Both the position numbers and the translations under genes were made by a program. A stretch of 19,433 bases of DNA, taken from Prosthecobacter sp. (GTDB taxonomy: Bacteria > Verrucomicrobiota > Verrucomicrobiia > Verrucomicrobiales > Verrucomicrobiaceae). This document shows positions 8,819 through 16,358 of the stretch, one piece after another. The first letter of the stretch is position 1, and every line of letters starts with the position of its first letter. The notes below the pieces were generated by a model. It made no database searches. It saw nothing but the letters and a program-made list of their open reading frames with translations, and was not told the origin of the DNA. The DNA lies in contig JAIWOJ010000002.1 of NCBI GenBank assembly GCA_020216965.1, positions 1 to 19,433 on the forward strand, written 5' to 3'.

Positions 8819-10222
8819 ATGATCAGAAACGCCTCAATCATCTCTTTGGCTCTGTTTGTGCTGATGAGCTGCAGTGCTTATGGCGATGTGGTGCTGGAGT
8901 GGAACCAACTCATGCGTCAGACCTTCGCTGCTGAGGGGCTCTCAGCCACGCCTCCCTGCAACTCACGCACCATGGGGATGCTCGGGGGGGCGATGTTTGA
9001 TGCGGTGAATTCGGTGACGAGAAGTTACCAATCCTACCTAGGATACTTTGACCCGGTGACGAGCGGCGCGAGCATTGATGTGAACGCCGCCGCAGCAACG
9101 GCTGCTTATCAGGTCTTGAGCAGTGTTTATCAGGAATATTATGGTGCGGGAAACCCATTCCAGGCAGCCTTTGACAACCTCTACAATACCCAGATGGCTG
9201 CCATCGGTGCAGGGGATGCCAAAACGCGCGGCATGGAGGTAGGGGCGTCTGCTGCCAGCGCCATGATTAGTTTCCGTGCCAATGATGGCTGGAACGACTT
9301 TCCCACCTACAGCCCCCAGCCCGTGGGTACTGTGGGCCGCTGGCAGCCAGGCAGCACAGCTGGGGCCTGGGGCTCTAGTAGTGAAGTTTTTTTGAAATCA
9401 CAGTGGAGCAATCTGACGCCCTTTACGATGAGCAGCAGCAGCCAATTCCGCCCTGCTGGGCCTGATGGGTTCACGCCCTCGAACTACACGGGCTGGGTGC
9501 AGAGCCAGGCCTACACCGATGATTTCAATCTGGTAAAATCCATCGGGGGAAGCAGTAGCAGCATCCGCACGGAGGATCAGACAAAGATCGCCTATTTCTG
9601 GGTGGATGGCCCCGGCACAGCCTCGCCACCAGGGCACTGGAACCGCATCGCTCAGACGATCTCCACCTCCATGGGGCTTTCCCTGGAGGAAAACGCGCGC
9701 CTTTTTGCCCTACTGAACTTGGCGATGGCTGATACCGGCATCGCCTCCTGGGAAGCAAAAGTCTTTTATGACACATGGCGGCCCATGCTGGCGATCAACA
9801 CCGCAGACACGGATGGCAACCCAGACACCATCGGTGACATGGCTTGGTCCCCACTCATCCCCACCCCCTCCTTTGGTGCCTACACGAGTGGTCACAGTGC
9901 CTTTAGTATGGCTGGGGCCACCATCCTGGCCGCCTTTTTTGGCACGGATGACATTGCCTTCACGACAGACTCAGAGTCCCCCTTTCTGGCTTTGGGTTAC
10001 ACGCGCAGCTTTGACAGCTTTAGCCAGGCCGCGCAGGAGGCAGGCATGAGTCGCATCTACGGCGGCATCCACTTTATGAGCGATAACGTGGATGGTGCTA
10101 TCCTGGGCGAAAACGTTGCTGACAACGTCTATTCCCTATTCTTCCAGCCTGTGCCAGAACCTTCCTCACTGCTGCTTCTTGGTTTTGCTTTCATGAGTTG
10201 TCTGCGCCGCCGCAGATCCTGA
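8819..10222 (+). CDS. Vanadium-haloperoxidase/PAP2-type phosphoesterase with PEP-CTERM anchor
   Basis: 467 residues from the ATG at 8819; an in-frame ATG at 8801 would add six residues, and the numbers below count from it. A signal peptide ends near SAYG (residue 28). The complete vanadate/phosphate-binding signature is visible: K320 and R327-P328 (K-x6-RP), S363-G-H365 in the middle motif, and S417-R418 with H424 (SR-x5-H). Proteins with this signature are vanadium-dependent haloperoxidases or acid phosphatases; sequence alone does not decide which. The C-terminus (PVPEPSS, a hydrophobic helix, then CLRRRRS) is a classic PEP-CTERM sorting signal, handled by an exosortase and usually tied to extracellular polysaccharide. 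No exosortase gene is in the window. The gene diverges from the parvulin gene. Confidence 0.9.
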   Translation: MIRNASIISLALFVLMSCSAYGDVVLEWNQLMRQTFAAEGLSATPPCNSRTMGMLGGAMFDAVNSVTRSYQSYLGYFDPVTSGASIDVNAAAATAAYQVLSSVYQEYYGAGNPFQAAFDNLYNTQMAAIGAGDAKTRGMEVGASAASAMISFRANDGWNDFPTYSPQPVGTVGRWQPGSTAGAWGSSSEVFLKSQWSNLTPFTMSSSSQFRPAGPDGFTPSNYTGWVQSQAYTDDFNLVKSIGGSSSSIRTEDQTKIAYFWVDGPGTASPPGHWNRIAQTISTSMGLSLEENARLFALLNLAMADTGIASWEAKVFYDTWRPMLAINTADTDGNPDTIGDMAWSPLIPTPSFGAYTSGHSAFSMAGATILAAFFGTDDIAFTTDSESPFLALGYTRSFDSFSQAAQEAGMSRIYGGIHFMSDNVDGAILGENVADNVYSLFFQPVPEPSSLLLLGFAFMSCLRRRRS

Positions 10223-10296
10223 GTCCGATCTGACCTAAAACTTGTCAGAGCATCCCGTGCTAGGCGGCGCGTTGTTCATGCTGCAATTAACCAGCC
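10223..10296 (+). other. Intergenic region with a copy of the TCCGATCTGAC repeat and a weak hairpin
   Basis: The 74 bases between two plus-strand genes contain TCCGATCTGAC at 10224-10234, identical to a stretch inside the next gene at 10492-10502. A weak 5-bp hairpin CTGAC/GTCAG lies at 10230-10248 with no T-tract, so it is not a convincing terminator. No Shine-Dalgarno is seen before the ATG at 10297. Confidence 0.5.
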
Positions 10297-13011
10297 ATGA
10301 AACAAGCCCTGCTCGTTCTTTTTGTTGCCGCCACGGCTGCGGCCAGTCCCATCCGCGTGCTTTACATTGACGCGCCGGGTGCCGACACCACCCCGCTGCA
10401 CCATGCCATGCGGGATCTCGGCAGGGATGCGATCTGGTTTGATTACGCCAAAGAAAAAGTCAGCGCGGACTATGACCTTACGCTTCATCCATCCGATCTG
10501 ACGGAGGGGTCAAATCCAACCGATCTCAAAGCCTTCATTCTCTCCAAACTCACCCCGGAGCGCATAGCCGCCTATGAGGCTTTTTTGGCCCAAAGAGAGC
10601 CCGAGAAACGCGAGCCGCATCCCCAGGTCGCCAACTATGAAAAACGCCCGGAACCGCTGACCTTCCAGCATCCGTTTTCGCCCAAAGGCAGCATGGAGCG
10701 CACCCAGGTGCCCCTCGACTGCGAACTAAAGCTCTTCGCCGCTGAGCCGGACATCGCCAAGCCCATCGCCTTTGCCTGGGATGAGCGCGGCCGCTGCTGG
10801 GTCGTAGAGACCCGCGACTACCCGCACGGCATTAGCGAGAACCATGAAGGCCAGGACAGCGTCAAAATCTGCGAGGACACCGATGGCGATGGCCGGGCGG
10901 ACAAGTTCACCGTCTTCGCCGATAAGCTGAATCTGCCCACCGGCATCGTTTTCGCCCGCAAAGGCATCATCGTGGCTGCGCCGCCGCAGTTCATCTACCT
11001 CGAAGACACGAATGGCGATGACAAAGCCGACAAGCATGAGGTCATCATGGACTGCTGGGGCATCAAGGACACCCACGCCCAGGCTAGCAACCTGCACTAC
11101 GGTTTTGACAACTGGATCTACGGCTGCGTCGGCTACAGCGGCATTGAGGGCTACGTCGGCGGCAAAAAGCACCAGTTCTCCATGGGAACGTATCGCTTCA
11201 AGCCGGATGGCAGCGCCTTGGAGTTCCTCCACCAGTTCACCAACAATGCCTGGGGTCACAGCACCAACGACGCGGGCGATCAATTCGGCGGCACCGCCAA
11301 CGGCGCGCCCATCTTTTTTGGTGGGATCCCCGCCACTGCCTACGTCGAAGGATCACGCGGCATGACGGCAAAGAAAATCAACGTGGTGGACACCTGCCAC
11401 ACCATCACGCCGAACTTCCGCCAAGTGGACGTCTTCGGCGGCTACACCGCCGCCGCAGGCTGCAACTTCATCTACAGCGACGCGCTGCCCAAACGCTTTC
11501 AAGGCATGGCCATGGTCTGCGAGCCCACGATGAAGGTCGTGGCCCTCATGGATGTGCAACCCGACGGTGCCGGCTATAAGGCGTTCGACGCCTTCAACCT
11601 CTACGCCAGCAGCGATGAGTGGAATAGCCCGGTTCATGCTGAGGTCGGCCCCGATGGTGCCGTGTGGGTGGCTGATTTTCAAAACTTCATCATCCAGCAC
11701 AACCCCACACCCAGCCTGGAACGCGGCGGCTTCGTGGCGACCACCGGTGTCGGCGGCGCGCATGAGAACGAACTGCGGGATCACAGCCGCGGGCGGATTT
11801 ACCGCATCACCGCCAAGGGGGCCGCTAAGGACACGAACACTCTCTACAGCCGCCTGCTAAAACAAAAGCAGCGCATTGAGGATCCGACCGACCACTCTGA
11901 TCCGACTGATCTCCACGGATTGTGGGTGCTTCACGCCAAAGGGAAACTCACCCCAAAAACCCACCAAGCAGCCCTCATCTCCAAAGACGCCAAACTCCGC
12001 CGCAACGCCATCCGCGCCCTAGGCAATGACCAAGCCGCGCAGGACCTCTTCTTCGGCTCCGGCGTCATCTCCGATCCCGATTTGAACACCCGCCTCGCCG
12101 CCTTCGTGAAGCTCGCGGACTTCCCCACGACGCCAGAAATCCAAACGCTCATCAAAAAGCTCGCCAGCGATCCTGTCGTGAAAAACGACGAATGGCTCGC
12201 CGAGGCTGCGAAGATGCTGGGGAAGAAGCACAAGGCCCTGAATTACAAAGAAGGCCCCAACCTGCTGCCGAACCCCGGCTTTGAAGAACCCATCGGCGAT
12301 ACCTGGAAGCATCGTGATTATGGCAAGCGCCCCGGCAACGCCGGTGCGCAGTGGGGTTTCGTCACCGATCCCAAGATGGTGCACAGCGGCAAGCGCGCCA
12401 TGCGCTGCATCACCCGTGATGATGCGGACACCAGCTACTTCGCCGATGTGCCGCTGAAGCCGAACACAGACTACCGCCTCAGCGCCTGGATCAAAACGCA
12501 CGCCTTCCGTGGCAAGGCCAGCCTGAACGACCACATCGGCCGCGCTGAGACCTCGCCCAAAATCAGCCGGGATCAGGACTGGACGGAGGTGGAGGTCGTC
12601 TTCAACAGCAAGGACCGCCCCAAGGCCAGCATCAACCTCCTCCACGTCGGCAAAGGCGATGTTTATTTCGACGACGTGAAGCTCTGCGAGCTCATCCTCG
12701 AAGACGAAGGGGATCCCGCCAAGCTCGCGGGAGATGCCAAGCGCGGCGAGCGCATCTTTTGGGAGCATCCCGTGGCCGCATGCAAAAATTGCCACATGCT
12801 AGGCGGCCAAGGTAGCACCGTCGGTCCAGCGCTGGACGGCATCGCCAGCCGCAAAGACGAGGCATATCTTCTGGAGAGCCTCATCAACCCGAACGCTAAG
12901 CTGGCCGAAGGCTACACGGCTACCCCCATCAGCCCCATGCCGCCGATGAATCTCATCCTGAAGCCGCAGGAGTTTGCCGATGTAAAGGCGTTCATCCTGA
13001 GCCTGCACTGA
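10297..13011 (+). CDS. PVC-type heme-binding CxxCH protein (membrane-bound dehydrogenase-like cytochrome)
   Basis: 904 residues with a short signal peptide (MKQALLVLFVAATAAA). Domains in order: about 18-62 resemble the start of a ThuA-like domain, most of which seems missing; about 140-510 form a sugar-dehydrogenase-like beta-propeller with Ca-binding-like loops EDTDGDGRAD (193-202) and EDTNGDDKAD; about 540-645 are HEAT-like helices; about 655-798 look like a carbohydrate-binding jelly roll (PNPGFEEP to VYFDDVKL); and about 815-904 form a cytochrome c domain with C829-K-N-C832-H833 and a Met-rich segment (SPMPPM) for the axial ligand. Such proteins are abundant in Planctomycetes and Verrucomicrobia and are thought to oxidise sugars in the periplasm. 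Alanine codons here are mostly GCC/GCG, unlike the neighbours. Two 9-base-phased repeats lie in frame at 64-78 and 529-540. Confidence 0.9.
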   Translation: MKQALLVLFVAATAAASPIRVLYIDAPGADTTPLHHAMRDLGRDAIWFDYAKEKVSADYDLTLHPSDLTEGSNPTDLKAFILSKLTPERIAAYEAFLAQREPEKREPHPQVANYEKRPEPLTFQHPFSPKGSMERTQVPLDCELKLFAAEPDIAKPIAFAWDERGRCWVVETRDYPHGISENHEGQDSVKICEDTDGDGRADKFTVFADKLNLPTGIVFARKGIIVAAPPQFIYLEDTNGDDKADKHEVIMDCWGIKDTHAQASNLHYGFDNWIYGCVGYSGIEGYVGGKKHQFSMGTYRFKPDGSALEFLHQFTNNAWGHSTNDAGDQFGGTANGAPIFFGGIPATAYVEGSRGMTAKKINVVDTCHTITPNFRQVDVFGGYTAAAGCNFIYSDALPKRFQGMAMVCEPTMKVVALMDVQPDGAGYKAFDAFNLYASSDEWNSPVHAEVGPDGAVWVADFQNFIIQHNPTPSLERGGFVATTGVGGAHENELRDHSRGRIYRITAKGAAKDTNTLYSRLLKQKQRIEDPTDHSDPTDLHGLWVLHAKGKLTPKTHQAALISKDAKLRRNAIRALGNDQAAQDLFFGSGVISDPDLNTRLAAFVKLADFPTTPEIQTLIKKLASDPVVKNDEWLAEAAKMLGKKHKALNYKEGPNLLPNPGFEEPIGDTWKHRDYGKRPGNAGAQWGFVTDPKMVHSGKRAMRCITRDDADTSYFADVPLKPNTDYRLSAWIKTHAFRGKASLNDHIGRAETSPKISRDQDWTEVEVVFNSKDRPKASINLLHVGKGDVYFDDVKLCELILEDEGDPAKLAGDAKRGERIFWEHPVAACKNCHMLGGQGSTVGPALDGIASRKDEAYLLESLINPNAKLAEGYTATPISPMPPMNLILKPQEFADVKAFILSLH
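10486..10530 (+). repeat. In-frame 9-base-phased repeat, copy A
   Basis: Five successive 9-base units (CATCCATCC, GATCTGACG, GAGGGGTCA, AATCCAACC, GATCTCAAA) encode HPS-DLT-EGS-NPT-DLK. They lie where the ThuA-like fold appears to be interrupted. Units resemble those of the copy at 11881, and TCCGATCTGAC also occurs just upstream of the gene. Confidence 0.5.
11881..11916 (+). repeat. In-frame 9-base-phased repeat, copy B
   Basis: Four 9-base units, GATCCGACC, GACCACTCT, GATCCGACT and GATCTCCAC, encode DPT-DHS-DPT-DLH. The copy sits in the linker between the beta-propeller and the helical part of the CxxCH protein. Units one and three differ by a single base. Confidence 0.6.
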
Positions 13012-13060
13012 TGGAGTGAGCGTCGTGGTATCTCATAGACGGCGCTCTTGTTTCTGGGTA

Positions 13061-13066
13061 AAGGAG
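13061..13066 (+). promoter_or_regulatory. Shine-Dalgarno AAGGAG of the VWA gene
   Basis: AAGGAG lies 7 bases before the ATG at 13074 and fixes that start. It is one of the few strong ribosome binding sites in the window. Confidence 0.75.
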
Positions 13067-13073
13067 CAGTCGC

Positions 13074-15794
13074 ATGATCCTCCGTCACCCCGAATGGCTG
13101 GCTTTGTTTCCCGCTCTGCTCATGGCAGGCTGGCTGCTGCCGCGCTTGGGACTTTGGAAGCTGCCACGCATGCTGTTGATCGCCCTGGTGACACTTGCCC
13201 TAGCAGGGCCGCATTGGCGTCGTCTTCAGGACGGCATAGACCTTTGGGTGCTGCTAGATCGCTCCGCCTCCGCAGAGGAGCCCATGGCGCAAGCGCTGCC
13301 GGAATGGGAGCGGCTGTTAGAAAAGCATCGTGGACCGAACGATCGGCTTTTTTTTCTGGACTATGCTGCTGAAGTGATGCGGCGGGGGGCCGAAGGGGCA
13401 GAAATTTACGAGCGCAACCGTCATGCCTCACAGACGGGACTGGCCATCCATCAAGCACTCGCCCTGGCGCAAAAAGAGGGCCGTGATCGCCCAGCTCGGG
13501 TCTTGGCCTTCACCGATGGTTATGCGACGGAGCCGCTGACGGGAGTGGTGGAAAAGCTAGCACGCCAGGGGGTGGAGCTGGATTTCCGGTTAGCGCGTGT
13601 GGCGGAGCAGGTGGACTTTCGGGTGGCAGCACTCACGCTGCCAGCGCGTTCCCAGATGGGGGAACCGTTTTTGATGGAGGTAGAGGTCAAAGGCACGGCC
13701 GATGGCACCGTGCCGCTGCGCATCCAGCGTGACGGGCAGGAACTGCACAGCACCCAGGTGGAGCTGCGCGGTGGCACGGGGCGTCTGCGTTTGACGGACC
13801 GCCTCACTCGGCCCGGCGTGGCACATTATGAGGCTAGCATTCTACCGCCACAAGATGCCCATTCAGGGAACAATCGCTATGAGGCCATGATTGAGGTCTC
13901 AGGAGGCCCGCGGGTGTTACTGCTGACGTCTTACAAGGATGACCCCGTGGCCCAGACCCTGGAAAGGCAGGGCTTTACCGTCGAGGTGGTGATGGAGCCG
14001 CGCAGCCTGCGCACAGGGCAACTGGCAGGCGTCAAGTGCATCATCTTTAACAATGTGCCTGCCTTTGAGATCCCGGCGGATTTTCTGCGTGCGCTGGATT
14101 TTCAGGTGCGGGAGCAGGGTTGCGGTCTCTTGATGGCAGGGGGAAAGGGCAGCTTTGCCTCTGGGGGCTATTTTGAATCTGCCATGGATGAACTCCTGCC
14201 GGTGTCCATGGAGATGAAGCAAGAGCACCGCAAGCTGATGGTAGCCATGGCTATCGTCATGGATCGTAGCGGCAGCATGGGAATGACGGCTGCCAATGGC
14301 TTTACCAAAATGCAGCTCGCCAATGAGGGGGCTGGGAATGCGATCCGCTACCTGGGCGCGCAGGATTTACTCAGCGTACATGCGGTGGATAGCCGTGCCC
14401 ATGAGGTCGTGCCGCTGCAAGAGGTAGGACCGAATAGAGAGAGAATGGAAAGCACGGTGCGGCGGATTGAGAGCACTGGCGGCGGCATCTTTGTTTATGA
14501 GGGGCTCAAGGCAGCCTGGGACCAGCTAAAAACGGCCCCAGCAGGCCAGCGGCATATCATCCTCTTTTCGGATGCGGCAGACTCTGAAGAGCCCGGTGAC
14601 TATCGGCGTTTGATTGAGGAAATCCTGGCTGATAGCGGCACCGTGAGCGTGATCGCCCTGGGCACGCGGGCGGATGCAGACGCTGCCTTGCTAGATGACA
14701 TCGCCAAACTCGGCAAAGGACGCATTTTCTTTACCGACAAAGCAGAGGAACTGCCCAGCATCTTTAGCCAGGAGACCGTGGCTGTGGCGCGCAGTGCCTT
14801 TCTTGCAGAGCCTGTGGCGACCCAGGGAGCAGGGGCTTGGCTGGAGATCAGCGGCCAGACGTTGGAGTGGCTGCCAGAGGTCGATGGCTATAACCTGAGT
14901 TACCTGCGGGATTGGGCCAGCCAAGCGCTCATCACCAAGGACGAATACAATGCACCCCTGGTCGCCTTCGGCCAGCGTGGTGCGGGGCGCTCGGCTGCAG
15001 TGAGCTTTCCCCTGGGCGGCCCCCATTCTGCTAGGGTGCGTGCTTGGCCGGAGTATGGCGGCTTTCTCCAGACGCTTGTCCGCTGGCTCATGGGGGAGCG
15101 CCTGCCACCTGGCATCGGGCTCAGGCACCGGCTGGAGGGCAATCAGCTCATGCTGGACCTCATGCATGATGACGAGTGGGAGACACGGCTGCAGGCGAGT
15201 CCGCCGCGCATCCGAATCGCCCACGGCACAGATGCGACAGGTGTGCATGATCTGGCTTGGGAGCGGCTAGCCCCAGGGCACTACCAAGCCAGCATGGCGC
15301 TCACGGAGGGGCAGATGGTGCGCGGCGCAGTGCAGGTCGGAGGGGCGACGCTTAGCTTTGGCCCCATCATGGCAGGTAACAGCACCGAGTGGGCCTTTGA
15401 TGAAACACGCACCGAGGAGCTACGCCGCGCCTCGACGGTCAGTGGTGGGCGGGAGCTGTTTGACCTCAGCCAAGCGTGGCGTAGCCCCAAGGTCGTGCGT
15501 TTTTCAGATGCACGTCCGCTGCTTTTGCTGGCCGCGCTGTTTTTGATGCTGGCAGATGCCCTGCTCACCCGCACTGGCTGGTGGATGCCTGAGTGGGCAT
15601 GGGTGGCCTGGGGGCATCAAGGGCCGCGTCTAGCATCGCAAGAGGCACGGCAGCATCAGCAGCGGCTGCGCCCAAAAAACCTGCCAACGAGAGAGCCCAT
15701 CCCACCCATACTCCAGGCTGAGGTCAAACCGCCCGATCAGGACCGCCAAAGCCGTTTCGATCGTGCAAAGAGACGCTCAGCGGGATCGCGATAG
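13074..15794 (+). CDS. Membrane protein with two VWA domains and a glutamine-amidotransferase-like domain
   Basis: 906 residues. Two hydrophobic helices (about 8-25 and 33-46) open the protein. The first von Willebrand A domain (about 55-175) has a MIDAS motif D62-R-S-A-S66 and FTDGYATEP. A beta-rich segment follows, then a class I glutamine-amidotransferase-like fold at about 281-385 (RVLLLTSYKDD to MAGGKGSF) with no obvious catalytic triad. A second VWA domain (about 388-570) has the fuller MIDAS D397-R-S-G-S-M and FSDAADS. A final helix at 815-831 leaves a basic 75-residue tail. Related large VWA/amidotransferase-like proteins are often found near BatA/MoxR-type genes; their role is poorly known, probably metal-dependent protein binding at the membrane. 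It starts 62 bases after the CxxCH gene and may be co-transcribed with it. No MoxR ATPase gene is visible. Confidence 0.88.
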   Translation: MILRHPEWLALFPALLMAGWLLPRLGLWKLPRMLLIALVTLALAGPHWRRLQDGIDLWVLLDRSASAEEPMAQALPEWERLLEKHRGPNDRLFFLDYAAEVMRRGAEGAEIYERNRHASQTGLAIHQALALAQKEGRDRPARVLAFTDGYATEPLTGVVEKLARQGVELDFRLARVAEQVDFRVAALTLPARSQMGEPFLMEVEVKGTADGTVPLRIQRDGQELHSTQVELRGGTGRLRLTDRLTRPGVAHYEASILPPQDAHSGNNRYEAMIEVSGGPRVLLLTSYKDDPVAQTLERQGFTVEVVMEPRSLRTGQLAGVKCIIFNNVPAFEIPADFLRALDFQVREQGCGLLMAGGKGSFASGGYFESAMDELLPVSMEMKQEHRKLMVAMAIVMDRSGSMGMTAANGFTKMQLANEGAGNAIRYLGAQDLLSVHAVDSRAHEVVPLQEVGPNRERMESTVRRIESTGGGIFVYEGLKAAWDQLKTAPAGQRHIILFSDAADSEEPGDYRRLIEEILADSGTVSVIALGTRADADAALLDDIAKLGKGRIFFTDKAEELPSIFSQETVAVARSAFLAEPVATQGAGAWLEISGQTLEWLPEVDGYNLSYLRDWASQALITKDEYNAPLVAFGQRGAGRSAAVSFPLGGPHSARVRAWPEYGGFLQTLVRWLMGERLPPGIGLRHRLEGNQLMLDLMHDDEWETRLQASPPRIRIAHGTDATGVHDLAWERLAPGHYQASMALTEGQMVRGAVQVGGATLSFGPIMAGNSTEWAFDETRTEELRRASTVSGGRELFDLSQAWRSPKVVRFSDARPLLLLAALFLMLADALLTRTGWWMPEWAWVAWGHQGPRLASQEARQHQQRLRPKNLPTREPIPPILQAEVKPPDQDRQSRFDRAKRRSAGSR

Positions 15795-15849
15795 GCTGGA
15801 GTCTGCAGCACAAACTTGGCACCAGGGTCAAACGCCAGCCCGGAGGGTG

Positions 15850-15886
15850 TTCCCCGATGCTCTTTGGCGGCGGCGCGCCGGGGGAA
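15850..15886. repeat. Inverted repeat TTCCCC/GGGGAA
   Basis: TTCCCC near 15850-15855 can pair with GGGGAA at about 15881-15886, enclosing a GC-rich loop with the palindrome GGCGCGCC. A second possible pairing, CGATGC with GCATCG at 15891-15896, competes with it. Confidence 0.4.
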
Positions 15887-15898
15887 AGGTGCATCGTG

Positions 15899-15916
15899 CA
15901 ACCCCATTCGGGGTTG
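15899..15916. repeat. Perfect hairpin CAACCCC-ATTC-GGGGTTG
   Basis: A perfect 7-bp stem with a 4-base loop lies about 100 bases downstream of the VWA stop codon. No T-tract follows, so it is not a standard terminator. Hairpins of this CAACCCC/GGGGTTG kind are common in repeated intergenic DNA of Planctomycetes and Verrucomicrobia. Confidence 0.6.
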
Positions 15917-15944
15917 GGGCAGGAAAGAGGCCGCGAGGTTGTTC

Positions 15945-15956
15945 AACCCATGGGTT
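15945..15956. repeat. Perfect 12-base palindrome AACCCATGGGTT
   Basis: A loop-free palindrome that could be a protein-binding site or the tip of a cruciform. It lies 28 bases after the CAACCCC hairpin and shares its AACCC/GGGTT ends. Confidence 0.6.
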
Positions 15957-16153
15957 CACCCGCTACGCAGGATCACCCCTGGCTATTCACAGACTGCACC
16001 TCTGGAGCTGAAAGGTGGGCTAGACCCAAAACTCGCTTTTCCGAGCAACAAGGGCATTTCCGCTCCTGCTCAAACCGCGCCCAGGCTCTACCTAGATTCG
16101 GGATTGGCGTGCGTCAAAGAAGGTGAAATCGCAATAATCCAAGTGAGCAAACT

Positions 16154-16178
16154 CCATCGCTCCGCGATGGGCATTTTT
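16154..16178 (+). terminator. Candidate rho-independent terminator (plus strand)
   Basis: CCATCGC-TCC-GCGATGG is a perfect 7-bp stem with a 3-base loop, followed after GCA by five T residues. This is the form of an intrinsic terminator for plus-strand transcription. It lies 360 bases after the VWA stop, so it would end a long 3' UTR or protect the tubulin operon from read-through. Confidence 0.55.
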
Positions 16179-16223
16179 CCTTCGTACTGAACCTCATTTT
16201 CAGCTCGTTCTTGGATCTCGATT

Positions 16224-16329
16224 CCCGGCGGCGGGGAGAGATCAGGGGCGTTGTCCATTGCTCTTCGGCTGGGGGGCCAAATCGCCTCCTCGCTCTTTCC
16301 TTGTCCCTGATGTCGCCGAGCTAGCCGGG
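16224..16329. repeat. Nested 106-base imperfect palindrome downstream of bklc
   Basis: The outer arms are CCCGGC (16224-16229) and GCCGGG (16324-16329). Just inside them, GGAGAGATCAGGG (16235-16247) faces CCCTGATGTCGCC (16305-16317), matching at 11 of 13 positions. The 57-base apex contains TTCGGCTGGGGGGCC. The two nested, in-register arms suggest one long stem-loop, either a structured RNA end or a small repeat element. Confidence 0.55.
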
Positions 16330-16331
16330 CA

Positions 16332-16354
16332 TTTCTCCGATTCTTTTGGAGAAA
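16332..16354 (-). terminator. Hairpin immediately after bklc
   Basis: TTTCTCC and GGAGAAA form a perfect 7-bp stem with a 9-base loop; the bklc stop codon (16359-16361) is only 4 bases away. On the bklc transcript no U-tract follows, so it is more likely an mRNA 3'-end stabiliser or part of a rho-dependent end than an intrinsic terminator. Confidence 0.45.
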
Positions 16355-16358
16355 CGGT

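Larger units (their letters stand above)
15795..16358. other. 564-base gene-free, hairpin-rich region
   Basis: This region lies between the convergent VWA gene (plus) and bklc (minus). No convincing gene is present: a 124-codon open frame at 15816-16190 has no domain, no hydrophobic pattern and runs through several inverted repeats. What the region does hold is a chain of inverted repeats, listed separately: 15850-15886, 15899-15916, 15945-15956, 16154-16178, 16224-16329 and 16332-16354. The arrangement resembles intergenic structured repeats known in Planctomycetes and Verrucomicrobia (the resemblance is from general familiarity and was not tested by a search). Confidence 0.6.

Noticed and set aside
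12019..12795. 258-codon minus-strand open frame inside the CxxCH protein gene
   Set aside because: It is antisense to a gene with clear domains and has no motifs of its own; a shadow frame.
14691..15248. 185-codon minus-strand open frame inside the VWA gene
   Set aside because: Antisense to the second half of a well-supported gene and without motifs.
15816..16190. 124-codon plus-strand open frame downstream of the VWA gene
   Set aside because: It has no domain, no Shine-Dalgarno and runs through several perfect inverted repeats; it looks like a chance frame over structured intergenic DNA.
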